From Streptococcus pseudopneumoniae ATCC BAA-960 = CCUG 49455 (GTDB lineage: Bacteria; Bacillota; Bacilli; Lactobacillales; Streptococcaceae), in the NCBI RefSeq assembly GCF_002087075.1, contig NZ_MWSM01000035.1, positions 1-16,523 of the forward strand: DNA of 16,523 nucleotides, in the 5' to 3' direction. Positions 6,163 to 14,421 of the stretch are shown piece by piece. The number at the start of each line of letters is the position of its first letter. Position 1 is the first letter of the stretch. Below the pieces are notes generated by a model, which worked only from the letters and a program-made list of their open reading frames with translations, ran no database searches and was not told the DNA's origin. A program made the position numbers and the translations under genes.

Positions 6163-6188
6163 AAAAAAAACGCAAGCCTAAGCCTGCG
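6163..6188 (-). terminator. Strong terminator upstream of the type III TA unit
   Basis: On the minus strand CGCAGGC pairs with GCTTGCG (one G-U) around a 4-nt loop and is followed by eight T. It insulates the TA promoter at 6133-6160 from transcripts of the upstream RNA. Confidence 0.8.
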
Positions 6189-6216
6189 GTGAGTGTAATC
6201 TATTTTGAAATTTTTA

Positions 6217-6343
6217 AATAAAAAAGAGCATTTAAGCCCCTCCCTTGAAATAACGGACCCTTGGCTGGTCGGTGTACCCAGCATCTCAGATACCTTTTTG
6301 CAAGGTGTGGCAGGAACCTTTCTGCCCTCAAATGTCTTTCGTT
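6217..6343 (-). ncRNA. Candidate structured RNA of unknown class (about 127 nt)
   Basis: It has its own promoter (6350-6377) and a T-rich end. The ends pair: CATTTGAG (6334-6327) with CTTAAATG (6236-6229), 8 bp with one G-U. Inside are three short hairpins: GGCAG/CTGCC (6326-6322 with 6313-6309), ACCTT/AAGGT (6306-6302 with 6296-6292) and GCTGG/CCAGC (6282-6278 with 6268-6264). Together they make a closed multi-branch junction. A weak terminator stem, GAGGGGC with GCTCTTT then T (6242-6217), uses the same bases as the 3' side of the closing helix, so the two cannot form together. No known riboswitch or sRNA consensus fits that I can recall, and no open frame is apparent. Confidence 0.5.
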
Positions 6344-6349
6344 AATGTT

Positions 6350-6377
6350 ATTCTAGCACTATCTAATTTTTTATCAA
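6350..6377 (-). promoter_or_regulatory. Promoter of the unknown structured RNA
   Basis: The -35 TTGATA (6377-6372), a 16-nt spacer and an extended -10 TGCTAGAAT (TAGAAT at 6355-6350). The predicted start is near 6343. Confidence 0.6.
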
Positions 6378-6430
6378 GTTTTCTCAATCTACCAGACTGA
6401 ATACGTATTAGCTACACCCTCAACAAATTT

Positions 6431-6544
6431 ATACTCTTCGAAAATCTCTTCAAACCTCCTCAGCTTCCACCTGAAACCTCAAAACAGTGTTTTGAGCAAC
6501 CTACAGCTAGCTTCCTAGTTTGCTCTTTGATTTTCATTGAGTAT
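6431..6544 (+). mobile_element. RUP-type miniature element, copy 1
   Basis: 114 bp with imperfect 16-bp terminal inverted repeats: ATACTCTTCGAAAATC at the left, and ATACTCAATGAAAATC as the reverse complement of the right end. TA flanks both ends. It matches the element I know from pneumococcus as RUP, thought to be moved by the IS630-Spn1 transposase. The centre holds an 8-bp hairpin, CTCAAAAC/GTTTTGAG (6478-6496). Its orientation is opposite to the copy at 12846-12958. Confidence 0.8.
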
Positions 6545-6574
6545 TAAAAAACTCTCTTATCTGAAACCATCACA

Positions 6575-6625
6575 AAAAAACAATTGAAATACTAAGCCTA
6601 CACAGACTGATTCCAATTGTTTTTT
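6575..6625. terminator. Long bidirectional terminator-like hairpin
   Basis: AAAAAACAATTG (6575-6586) and CAATTGTTTTTT (6614-6625) form a perfect 12-bp stem with T-rich ends on both strands and a 27-nt loop. It sits just downstream of the pRiA4b-like gene, next to a second palindrome, GATTGTT/AACAATC, at 6627-6641. Confidence 0.6.
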
Positions 6626-6645
6626 AGATTGTTTAACAATCAATT

Positions 6646-7119
6646 TTACCATTCTTCATAGTCAAAACCATCATAATCTGGATATTGTTCTGGCGGCGTT
6701 CCAACCGAACGTACGAGATAAGCTTCTTCGCCCTCTGTCTCGATTTCTCTCAGCACTTGGCATTCAAAACGCCATTCATCACCGAAGTCGAAAATAAACT
6801 TAAATTTTTGTTTGACACTTAGGGTATCCAGATAGACATTTTCTGTGTAACGTTCTTCAACATCGTCACTAACAAAGCTAAGAAAGTAAGAATCTGCATG
6901 ACTCCACGCAACATTATCCATGAAAAATGCATGAGCATGAGCATTTGCAAAATCAAAACTCCATAAAATCACATCTGCTAGTTCTGCTAACGTTTTTGTT
7001 TTTGGAATTTGTATATGTCGGTAGCAACCTTTTTAAAATTTGACGAAAATGACCCAGGCTTCTACAGATGCTGGCTTTTCAGCTTCTATTTCTTGTTTTA
7101 CTAATTTTAAGTGTACCAC
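6646..7119 (-). pseudogene. pRiA4b ORF-3-like protein with an internal stop codon
   Basis: One frame runs 158 codons from a GTG at 7119, 4 nt after GGAGG, to the stop at 6646. It is broken only by TAA at codon 29 (7035-7033). Before it reads VHLKLVKQEIEAEKP and ends VIFVKF; after it reads KGCYRHIQIPKTKTLAELAD and continues to the end. The R-H-I-Q-I-P stretch, FDFGDEWRFECQVLREIE and PEQYPDYDGFDYEEW fit the plasmid pRiA4b ORF-3 family (PF07929), whose function is unknown. A GAA to TAA change is the simplest cause. A truncated 108-aa product from the GTG at 6972 is possible but lacks the N-terminal strand and has no evident ribosome site. It lies about 150 nt downstream of the GH20 gene in the same orientation. 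Confidence 0.75.
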
Positions 7120-7226
7120 AATACCTCCAATTGCTAATCGATAGAATTGCTCTTAGGAAACATTCCCTTTCTGCTATTTTATCATAAGTTTGTCTAACTG
7201 TGGCATTTGAAACTAGATAATTCTTC

Positions 7227-7242
7227 TGTTTCACGCGAAACA
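7227..7242. promoter_or_regulatory. parS-like ParB binding site
   Basis: TGTTTCACGCGAAACA matches the firmicute parS consensus TGTTTCACGTGAAACA at 15 of 16 positions, with one change in the centre. It lies between the GH20 gene and the pRiA4b-like gene, as expected for an intergenic parS. Chromosomal parS sites cluster around the replication origin. Confidence 0.6.
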
Positions 7243-7263
7243 CCCTACTCAAGGCAAGGTGTT
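7239..7263 (+). terminator. Hairpin after the GH20 gene
   Basis: AACACC (7239-7244) pairs with GGTGTT (7258-7263). The T-rich tail (CTTGTTTTTT) is on the plus strand, so on the minus strand, where the gene lies, it would be a stem without a T-run. It overlaps the parS-like site. Confidence 0.35.
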
Positions 7264-7271
7264 CTTGTTTT

Positions 7272-9152
7272 TTATGTCGTATAAATCGTTGAAGCTGTCG
7301 CAATGGTATGCCACTGGTTGGCTGTTGTGGCTGCGAAGCCCTTGTCTGCGTAGAAGTCGTTAAATGGCAGAATTTCTACTTCCAGCTCATCGATGCGGTC
7401 AAGCTGACCAGCCAGATAAGCCTCGATACGGCTTTCTGCTCGCTTGATGCGTTGCAAGAGTCCGCCCATACGGATGTCAACTGTATCCAAACCAAAGACC
7501 TTGTTTTCCTTCAACCATTGGTGGCTAAAGAGGGCATGGAAGTGTTCGATCGCGCTTCTGAGTTCTGGTAATTCTTGCCTTGCGATTTCTTGTAGACTTT
7601 CTTTATCGCCCACTTGGTAAGCCTGACGAATGCGTCTTCCTACATCCACTTTGCTACTTAAAATCTGGTTCAACTGGGTCTGAGTTTCAAAGAGATAAGC
7701 ATAGTTTCCTGCTTTTTCTTTAATGTCAGCAAGCGTCTCAGCAGCTTGAGCGAAGTGTGGTTTGTCCTGTTCAGGTGTCATGTGTCGGTCAAGAATGGGA
7801 CAAAGAACATCCTGATAAAAGACATAGCGGTTGGGATTGATGCCACTGAGATTGTCCGGCAAGTCTGGCAAGAGGTTGGCAAGGTCAATCTGCATAAAGT
7901 CCTCAACCGATAGGCCTGTATTGGTCTGGAAATGAGCAGACAAACGGTCTAGGTCATTGCGATAGCTGAGTTCTGCCCAGATTTGCAAGCTTGGGAGAAT
8001 AGAAAACTGAGCTGTCTCACCACCATTGTCCCCCCAACCCGTCACGATGACTTCTTTGATGTCATTGGCACGACAGGCTTTATTGGCCTCGATAGCCACT
8101 AGACGGCTGAAATGGTTGTTGGGTGTAAAACCAATCCACTTCCAAGCACCACCTGCAAAGGCAAGGTCATGACTAATCTTATGATGATTGCGGAAATTAC
8201 GGTTGTATTTTTCCTCACTATCCTGATAATAGTCCCAGTAAACCAATGTCACACGGTCTTTGAGACGGTCTAGGTAGACACGCGTTTCCTCTGGAATTTC
8301 CACATCACGGTCGTACTGACCATCCGCTGACATGAGTTTGAAGAACATATCGCTCCACATCTGGCAGTGGAAACCATATTTGTCAGCAATATCCAGCACG
8401 CGCTCCAAGTGTTGACACATTAGGAGACTACGATCCACAACACCGTTCAATATCAAGTAACGTCCCAAGCCAACCAAGTGGGCTTCGTCCATCCCGATAT
8501 TGACCTTGCGTGTTTGTAGCTTAGACAGGGTGGCAAACATGCCATCAATCAGGTCATAAACCTTTTCTTCGCCAATGAGGAGAATGTCCTCTACATCACG
8601 GAGTTCCTGCACTTCTTTGACACCCCATTTGACGAAGGCTGACAAGTGGGCCAAGGTCTGGATGCAGGGCACAAAGGTCATGTCAAACTGCTGGGCATAG
8701 GCTTCGATTTCCTGCAACTCCTCAGCTGAGTAGGCTCCACGGAAATAGCCAAAGTAAGGCTGCCCTTCAATCTGGTAGGTGTCTTCCATGTAAAGCTCAA
8801 AGGTTGAGTAGCCCATGAGAGCCAAGACCTCAATCATCTGCTTGGCAGAAGCCACATTCAGCACCGCATTTCGCGAACAGTCAGCCATGTAGGCTAGATC
8901 TTCATAAGCCGCCTGTTCTTCAATCTCCACTTTATCAGCTTCTACTAGAGCCGTTGCCAACAAGGACAAGGCACGATAAAGTTGGTGAGGTTTGCGGTAG
9001 GTCAATTGATAGTGGCCACCCTCACCCTTGATAGAGATAGAGGCTTGATCAGACTGAGTGACTGACACCTCAACATCTGGCAGAGAAATGTGATTTTTTA
9101 ATACTTCAATAGCTTGCGCTTGTTTGGGACTAAATCCTGTAAATCTTACCAT
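7272..9152 (-). CDS. Family GH20 beta-hexosaminidase (pneumococcal GH20C type)
   Basis: 626 aa, no signal peptide, so cytoplasmic. The GH20 catalytic pair is visible as MDEAH, with Asp222 (positions the N-acetyl group) and Glu223 (acid). Other family landmarks are YMEDTY at 121-126, QMWSDMFF, a GAWKW segment and TGWGDNGGE. An N-terminal region of about 80 residues precedes the barrel, and a helical C-terminal region follows. It removes terminal GlcNAc or GalNAc from imported glycans by substrate-assisted catalysis. AGGAGG lies 7 nt before the ATG at 9152. The start overlaps the ROK kinase stop by 7 nt, so the two are translationally coupled. It matches the product of the locus known in pneumococcus as SP_2141. 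It is the last gene of the operon. Confidence 0.92.
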   Translation of the reverse strand: MVRFTGFSPKQAQAIEVLKNHISLPDVEVSVTQSDQASISIKGEGGHYQLTYRKPHQLYRALSLLATALVEADKVEIEEQAAYEDLAYMADCSRNAVLNVASAKQMIEVLALMGYSTFELYMEDTYQIEGQPYFGYFRGAYSAEELQEIEAYAQQFDMTFVPCIQTLAHLSAFVKWGVKEVQELRDVEDILLIGEEKVYDLIDGMFATLSKLQTRKVNIGMDEAHLVGLGRYLILNGVVDRSLLMCQHLERVLDIADKYGFHCQMWSDMFFKLMSADGQYDRDVEIPEETRVYLDRLKDRVTLVYWDYYQDSEEKYNRNFRNHHKISHDLAFAGGAWKWIGFTPNNHFSRLVAIEANKACRANDIKEVIVTGWGDNGGETAQFSILPSLQIWAELSYRNDLDRLSAHFQTNTGLSVEDFMQIDLANLLPDLPDNLSGINPNRYVFYQDVLCPILDRHMTPEQDKPHFAQAAETLADIKEKAGNYAYLFETQTQLNQILSSKVDVGRRIRQAYQVGDKESLQEIARQELPELRSAIEHFHALFSHQWLKENKVFGLDTVDIRMGGLLQRIKRAESRIEAYLAGQLDRIDELEVEILPFNDFYADKGFAATTANQWHTIATASTIYTT

Positions 9153-10015
9153 TGGTTTTCCTCCTGTAACCAGTTGACAAAGGCACCGTAGAGATTAGCA
9201 TCTGCATGATAGGTGCAGGCTTGGATAACGGGTGCGACCGTGTATTCTTCGTAGGTATCGACAAAGTCTTCAACAGCTTCCTTGACACCTTGGATAAAAT
9301 CTGGATTTTGACTGATAGAGCCTCCCAGACTGATGACATCTGGATCAATCAGATACTGGATATTGAGCAAGCCTTGCGCCAAATTGCGGTTCATGCGCTC
9401 AATGGCTTCTTGGCAAAGGTCATTTCCTGCTGCGGCCTCTTGGTAAATCTTGCGACCGTCCCAATCAGTCTGACCAGATTTTTCAATCACGTATCGCACC
9501 ATATTTCCAGTTGACGCTAGTTGCGACCAGTTGTTGAGCTTTTCAGCAGGGGCAAGGGTTGTCATGTAGCCAAATTCTCCACCCAGACCGTGGTGACCTC
9601 GATGCAGTCTGCCATTGATCATCATGGCTCCGCCAATCCCTGTCCCAATCACGACACAGGCAGCGTTTTCAAGCTCTGGATGAGCTAGTAATTCACTGAG
9701 TCCAACGCAGTTGGCATCATTTTCCAGATGGGCAGGTAGCTGATAAGAGCTAAGCGCCTCATACCAAGAAAATCCGTGAATGTAGGGCACGGCACTGAAG
9801 CCGTCAATCACACCTGTCTCTTGATTGACCGCGCCTGGAACGCTCATAGCAATCCCACTGTAATCCTGCTCTGACAAGCGCTGGTCTAACCAAGCTAATA
9901 AATCCTCCAAGCTTTCTGGCGTTGAAATGCTTGTCTTATCTAGTATTTTCCCATCAGGAGTTAGACTGGCAAACTTAATCCCAGTCCCTCCGATATCAAT
10001 CGTTGCAATGGTCAT
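9146..10015 (-). CDS. ROK-family sugar kinase
   Basis: 289 aa from the ATG at 10015 ([12 protein letters not shown]); an ATG at 10027 and a TTG at 10039 are also in frame. The phosphate-binding D-x-G-G-T is at residues 7-11, followed by [11 protein letters not shown] (sugar-binding and catalytic Asp), GTGIGGAMM, and [14 protein letters not shown]. The Cys-rich zinc motif of classic ROK repressors and glucokinases (CxCGxxGC) is absent, and there is no DNA-binding domain, so it is a kinase rather than a repressor. The likely substrate is a hexose freed by its neighbours, such as mannose or an N-acetylhexosamine; the sequence does not decide. It lies between GH38 and GH20 and overlaps GH20 by 7 nt. 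No ordinary ribosome site precedes the start (see the hairpin at 10028-10069). Confidence 0.88.
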   Translation of the reverse strand: MTIATIDIGGTGIKFASLTPDGKILDKTSISTPESLEDLLAWLDQRLSEQDYSGIAMSVPGAVNQETGVIDGFSAVPYIHGFSWYEALSSYQLPAHLENDANCVGLSELLAHPELENAACVVIGTGIGGAMMINGRLHRGHHGLGGEFGYMTTLAPAEKLNNWSQLASTGNMVRYVIEKSGQTDWDGRKIYQEAAAGNDLCQEAIERMNRNLAQGLLNIQYLIDPDVISLGGSISQNPDFIQGVKEAVEDFVDTYEEYTVAPVIQACTYHADANLYGAFVNWLQEENQW

Positions 10016-10027
10016 TGTTTTTACCAT

Positions 10028-10077
10028 AAAAAGGGGCAAATCAGCAGTTAGTTCTTACCTTTTCGCCCCTCCTTTCT
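10028..10077 (-). promoter_or_regulatory. Hairpin between GH38 and ROK genes, with Shine-Dalgarno at its foot
   Basis: On the minus strand GGGGCGAA (10069-10062) pairs with TTGCCCC over 7-8 bp around a loop of about 22 nt and is followed by TTTTT and then ATG (10027). It looks like a terminator. However, AAAGGAGG (10077-10070) stands directly against the 5' arm, so folding would place a strong ribosome site about 5 nt from that ATG. It could be an attenuator, a structure-bridged ribosome site, or both. Confidence 0.5.
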
Positions 10078-10098
10078 TTTTATGTTTACTTTTTGAAA

Positions 10099-12744
10099 TT
10101 AAATTTCTTCTTTTTTGATGAATTCTGTACGAATTTCTTGTGGTGAAATGAGGCCTCTATGAACTGGGTATGGTCGTTCAAGTAGGTCAAGGAAGAGATG
10201 TTGACTTTCCGGTACACGCACATTTTCACTACACATATTGTAGTAACGGAGGACATATCCTTCTTCATTTTCAGCTACCTTAAAGGCTGTTGGACAGATT
10301 TGCGGTATGCTGAGAACAGAATGGCTCAAGAGGCTACCAGTCGCAACCACGCTTCCTTCCTGTCTAGCAAGCTGAAGGCTAGTAAATGGTGTCTGCAAGG
10401 CTTTAGCGCGACGATAGGCTGAGAAGCGTTCTTGGGCTTGGTGGCATTCAAGCGCAAACTCGACTTCAAACTCACGCAAGCATTGTGCTTCTGGTGTTGG
10501 GAAGTAACCCCAGTCTCCCAACTCACCTGATGCACGCAAAATAGTCACTGCAATGGTGTCGTCTCCAAGGATTTCGTATTCATTCAATCCCTTGTTGGAT
10601 ACAGTCACACCTTTTTCATCGTCATACAGACTAACAAAGGCTTGTTGGTGTTGAGGATTTTCAGGATTTTCCCATGAAGCCGCTGGTTTATTTGGTCGTG
10701 TCACCACCTCATAAATGCTTTCAGAATCGTTGCTTGGACGCGTGTTGTGAGTCTTGACCAAGAGACGGATACGATGGTCTTTGGCAGTATTGGTAAAGCG
10801 AGTCTTGCAACGGATTTGTGGATTGTCAACGAAGACAGTCAACTCAGTTTCCAGAGGAATGTTTGTCAATTCTTCTGAACGTCCAGCTTCACGCTTCATA
10901 AACTCGATGATGCCTTTTTGCTCTTCTTCTAGCTTTTCATCTGCACTGACAGGCACGGTCAATTCATGTTTGAGCAAAATCTTAGCATAGCGAGCTGTGT
11001 TTTCCAAGACCTCGTAGCCCTTAAGCTCTGCATAGATTGGCTCTGTTCCTTTTGGTTGGAAATAGATATACTCGTTTCCGATGTCACCACGGTCTTCGAA
11101 GCGGATAAAATCTTCATAGGCTTCGTGAGTTGTCTTATCATAGACTGTGATGTTGTCATCCACACTCACCGTTACAAATGGCGTATCAATCACTCCGTTT
11201 TGGTAAATGCCTTCACGGTGTTCTTGCTCTCCTTCCAGCAATTGGAAGGTTGTCCAAGAAAGTGGCGCTAGGTGAACTGGAATGGTCACGCGCACTTGGC
11301 GAGCGATACGAGCTTGGCGAAACTTGTCTTTTGGTAAATCGTACTCAAAATTAGCCCCAAGGTCTTCGATTTTAGCCTCTACAGGACGCCCATCCAAGTC
11401 CTCCACACGGTAACTTGGCAAGGTAAGAGCAGCCATCTTCTTGTAACCTTCTGTTGGGTGCAATTCCTTGAAATCACAAGTCGCCACATCAATCACTGTG
11501 CTGACAGTATCGACCTTATCATGCAAACCTGTGTTAATAACCGTAAAGAGATAGTCACTTTGAGCCTTAGCTGTAGCGATTTTGCCCTTCCATTCGTTAA
11601 GAAGATTGGTCTTAACAAAGTTTCCTACCTGATTGACCTTGGCAAAACGGGTTTCCATCTCACGGTGAACTTCGTCCACGCTACAGCCACAGATGCTATC
11701 ATGCGGCGCATTCTGCAAAAGTGTTTTCCAAGCATAGGTCAACTGGTCCTTGTGGTTATGACCCCCAGTGATAATCGTCAAGGGTTCTACCACTTGCTCT
11801 AGGAGGTTGCTATTTTCTTGGAAAGATTGTTTGAGATAAATACGAGATGAAGAAGTGTTGGCAAGTGTGTACCAACCATCAGTTTCCTGACTGGTCAACT
11901 CGCCTGTAACCGTTGATAACTTCTCTGGTAGAGCACCTTCCACGGCTTGGACATACTCATCAAAAGAACTATGAAGAAAGGTTACATCTGGGAAGAGTTC
12001 ATTTGCCACACGAATGGCTTCACTCAAATTTTTCTGGACAGGTTGATGGTCACAGCCGTTCATCATCAACCACTGGTTGGTCGAAGCGTAGGCACGCACG
12101 TCTGCCAGTTTTTGTTTCCAAAAGGTCAAGGCCTCATCTTTGTCAACTGGGATTTCATTCCCATTACTGTACCAGTTGGCAAAGAGGATACCGAGGACAC
12201 GACTTCCATCCGCACCCTGCCAGTACATTTCTGAAAACTGGGAAGTAAACTGCTCATCTTCAAGGACTTGGTTATCAAACCCAATCGGCTTCACACCACG
12301 CCCAAAGGCTGCCACGTGAATACCTGATTTTTGAAGAATTTGAGGCGCTTGTCCCATATTTCCAAAGGTATCTGGGAAGTAACCAATCTGGGTTGATTTG
12401 CCCCATTTTGCACATTCTGCTTGACCAATCAAGGTATTGCGGACGTTGGCTTCACTTGAAATCAAGTAGTCATCTTGCAAGATGTAAAAAGGACCAATTT
12501 TAAGTTTGCCTTCGTCGATGTATCGTTGGACTTTGTCGCGATTTTCAGGGCGAATTTGCAAGTAGTCATCAAGGACAATAGTTTGTCCATCTAAATGGAA
12601 ACTCTTGAACTCAGGATCATTTTCAAAGAGATCAAAGAGATTGTCAAACAATTCCACCAACTGCATACGGTGGCTTTCAAAAGGCAAGTACCACTCACGG
12701 TCCCAGTGACTATGTGAGATAATATGTACGACAACATTTTCCAT
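10099..12744 (-). CDS. Family GH38 alpha-mannosidase
   Basis: 881 aa from the ATG at 12744, 9 nt after GAGG; an ATG at 12759 would add five residues. The metal site is visible: HSHWDREW gives His13 and Asp15, GYFPDTFGNMG gives the nucleophile Asp125, and NAPHDSICGCSVDEVH gives His348. After the catalytic domain come the helical bundle and long beta-rich C-terminal part typical of GH38. There is no signal peptide. Streptococcal members of this type are alpha-1,3-mannosidases, and it fits SP_2143 of pneumococcus. It would strip alpha-1,3-linked mannose from the imported N-glycan core alongside GH125 and GH92. It is separated from the upstream GH125 gene by 226 nt containing a RUP element, and from the ROK kinase by 83 nt. 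Confidence 0.93.
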   Translation of the reverse strand: MENVVVHIISHSHWDREWYLPFESHRMQLVELFDNLFDLFENDPEFKSFHLDGQTIVLDDYLQIRPENRDKVQRYIDEGKLKIGPFYILQDDYLISSEANVRNTLIGQAECAKWGKSTQIGYFPDTFGNMGQAPQILQKSGIHVAAFGRGVKPIGFDNQVLEDEQFTSQFSEMYWQGADGSRVLGILFANWYSNGNEIPVDKDEALTFWKQKLADVRAYASTNQWLMMNGCDHQPVQKNLSEAIRVANELFPDVTFLHSSFDEYVQAVEGALPEKLSTVTGELTSQETDGWYTLANTSSSRIYLKQSFQENSNLLEQVVEPLTIITGGHNHKDQLTYAWKTLLQNAPHDSICGCSVDEVHREMETRFAKVNQVGNFVKTNLLNEWKGKIATAKAQSDYLFTVINTGLHDKVDTVSTVIDVATCDFKELHPTEGYKKMAALTLPSYRVEDLDGRPVEAKIEDLGANFEYDLPKDKFRQARIARQVRVTIPVHLAPLSWTTFQLLEGEQEHREGIYQNGVIDTPFVTVSVDDNITVYDKTTHEAYEDFIRFEDRGDIGNEYIYFQPKGTEPIYAELKGYEVLENTARYAKILLKHELTVPVSADEKLEEEQKGIIEFMKREAGRSEELTNIPLETELTVFVDNPQIRCKTRFTNTAKDHRIRLLVKTHNTRPSNDSESIYEVVTRPNKPAASWENPENPQHQQAFVSLYDDEKGVTVSNKGLNEYEILGDDTIAVTILRASGELGDWGYFPTPEAQCLREFEVEFALECHQAQERFSAYRRAKALQTPFTSLQLARQEGSVVATGSLLSHSVLSIPQICPTAFKVAENEEGYVLRYYNMCSENVRVPESQHLFLDLLERPYPVHRGLISPQEIRTEFIKKEEI

Positions 12745-12771
12745 GAAGTAAAACCTCATTCTAAATTTAAA

Positions 12772-12800
12772 TTTTTATTGTTAACGTTTTTGGATGTAAA
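12772..12800 (-). promoter_or_regulatory. Weak promoter and cre-like site before GH38
   Basis: TTTACA (12800-12795) is followed after 17 nt by TAAAAA (12777-12772), a weak promoter. TGTTAACGTTTTTG (12779-12792) between them resembles a CcpA cre site around the central CG but misses several consensus bases. If real, GH38 and the genes after it could be expressed separately from GH125. Confidence 0.3.
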
Positions 12801-12845
12801 TTTGTGATTCTTTCCAAGAATCAGTGAAGCGAAGGCGAGCTCCTT

Positions 12846-12958
12846 ATACTCAATGAAAATCAAAGAGCAAACTAGGAAGCTAGCCGTAGGCTGCTCAAAG
12901 CACAGCTTTGAGGTTGCAGATAAAGCTGACGTAGTTTGAAGAGATTTTCGAAGAATAT
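12846..12958 (-). mobile_element. RUP-type miniature element, copy 2
   Basis: 113 bp, inverted relative to the copy at 6431. It begins ATACTCAATGAAAATC and ends GATTTTCGAAGAATAT, with TA at both flanks and one mismatch at the right end compared with copy 1. The central hairpin is CTCAAAGC/GCTTTGAG (12894-12912). It lies inside the glycan operon, 13 nt beyond the GH125 stop. Confidence 0.8.
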
Positions 12959-12970
12959 AAAGCATGTTCC

Positions 12971-14251
12971 CTAGCGAATATCTAGGTAATCCAAGACCAA
13001 TTCACAGAACATCATGTTAGCCCAAGAGAACCATTCACGAGAATAAAGAGTTGGGTCATCTACGTGGAAGCTTTCATGCATAACACCTGTACCACCATCG
13101 CAAGCAACCAGCTGATCTAGCAAGAATTTCTTCTCTGCCTTATCTCTTGTTGTCAAGCCTTGGATAGACAGGGCGATGGGCCAGATATAGCGATAGAAGG
13201 TATGAGAACTTCCGAGACCGCTAGCGTATTCTCCTTGGTAGAAGTATGGATTTTCAGGGCTCAGAATGGTACGACGAGTTGCTTGATACACTTCATCGTT
13301 GACATCGCAGTAGCCCAGATAAGGCGCAGCCAACAAACTTGGTACGTTTGGATCATCCATGATGCTGGCATTTCCTAGACCATCCACTTCAAAGGCATAA
13401 ATCTTTTCGCCCTTGCTGTTGGTAGTGTAGGCATAGTTTTCGATTCCTTCTTGGATTTCAGACTGGAGGCGCTTGGCGTCTGTGATAACACTCTCGCTAT
13501 CAGCTAGATTCAATTCTGCAAAGATTTCTTGCACATAACCCAAGACTACTACAGCAAACATATTGGACGGAATCAAGTAACTATACTGACAGCAATCATC
13601 ACTCGGACGAAAGGCTGACCAGGTCATGCCTGTCACTGCAAAATCAGGTCCAAAGCCATCATTTACCAAGGTGTCTTCCTTGCGGTCCGTATCTCGGACA
13701 AAACGATAAGGAGAGTTCTTGTGGTCTTGTTCCACCGTCCACAGATGGAGAATTTCCTTAGTCGCTGCGACAAAAGTCTCATCAAACTGACTAGTCTCGC
13801 CAGTTTCTTTCCAGAGGAGATAAGCCAACTGCAAAGGATAGCAAAGCGAGTCCACCTCATACTTGCGTTCCCAAATCCAGCCATTAAGGTCTGTGTGGTC
13901 AGTCTCATGGTGCCCCTTCCAGTTTTCCTCAATGTTGAAGGAATTGGCATAAGGATCCTTGAGTACCAAGGTCATCTGACGTTTGACCAAACCTGCAATA
14001 GTCTGACGCAGGAGGACATCTCTTTTAGCCACATGCAAGTAGGGTCTGAGTTGGGCTGTCGAATCCCGAAGCCACATAGCAGGAATATCCCCTGTGAGCA
14101 CAAAGGTTGAACCATCTTCTAGGATTTCAACTGTATTGTCCAAGGTGTCGGTGTAGCAACGCTCGAAAACATCCACCCACTCTGGATGGTCCTTAGCCCG
14201 CTCTGCCACTTCATCTAGCCATTCTCTAACAATTTCTTTCGAATAAATCAT
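12971..14251 (-). CDS. Family GH125 exo-alpha-1,6-mannosidase
   Basis: 426 aa from the ATG at 14251, 10 nt after a GAGG site; a longer reading from 14275 has nothing to support it. Family landmarks are GDIPAMWLRDSTAQLRPY (54-71), RPSDDCCQYSY (215-225, acidic pair 218-219, the probable catalytic acid), and GGTGVMHESFH (386-396) with Glu393, the residue reported as the base in the characterised family members. It should be a cytoplasmic inverting enzyme with an alpha-barrel fold, releasing alpha-1,6-linked mannose. It corresponds to SP_2144 of pneumococcus. It is the first gene of the operon and is divergent from GH92 across a 170-nt control region. Confidence 0.93.
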   Translation of the reverse strand: MIYSKEIVREWLDEVAERAKDHPEWVDVFERCYTDTLDNTVEILEDGSTFVLTGDIPAMWLRDSTAQLRPYLHVAKRDVLLRQTIAGLVKRQMTLVLKDPYANSFNIEENWKGHHETDHTDLNGWIWERKYEVDSLCYPLQLAYLLWKETGETSQFDETFVAATKEILHLWTVEQDHKNSPYRFVRDTDRKEDTLVNDGFGPDFAVTGMTWSAFRPSDDCCQYSYLIPSNMFAVVVLGYVQEIFAELNLADSESVITDAKRLQSEIQEGIENYAYTTNSKGEKIYAFEVDGLGNASIMDDPNVPSLLAAPYLGYCDVNDEVYQATRRTILSPENPYFYQGEYASGLGSSHTFYRYIWPIALSIQGLTTRDKAEKKFLLDQLVACDGGTGVMHESFHVDDPTLYSREWFSWANMMFCELVLDYLDIR

Positions 14252-14421
14252 CGTGCAATTCCCTCTTTCAAACAAGTTTCATGTTCAGTATATAGCTTTT
14301 GAGACAGAAAATACATACACAAATGATAGTCATTTTTCTACAAAATAGTTATTTTTGAAACTCCTTTTCTAAAGGCCCTCTTTTTCTGATATAATGTAGA
14401 AAAACAGCTAAAGGAAAGACT
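14252..14421. promoter_or_regulatory. Divergent control region between GH125 and GH92
   Basis: The plus strand has an extended -10, TGATATAAT (14387-14395), 26 nt before the GH92 start, with no clear -35. The minus strand has TATACT upstream of GH125 with a weak -35. The middle is AT-rich and has no convincing cre site; one shared regulator for both directions would be logical but is not shown by the sequence. Confidence 0.5.

Noticed and set aside
6217..6343. T-box, TPP, lysine, ZTP, fluoride, SAM or preQ1 riboswitch
   Set aside because: None of their conserved core strings is present on either strand.
7079..7303. 74-codon minus-strand frame after GH20
   Set aside because: It overlaps the end of GH20 and the parS-like site out of frame and has no ribosome site or recognisable pattern.
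11913..12248. Overlapping plus-strand frames of 95-111 codons
   Set aside because: Shadows of the GH38 gene, which has clear active-site motifs on the minus strand.
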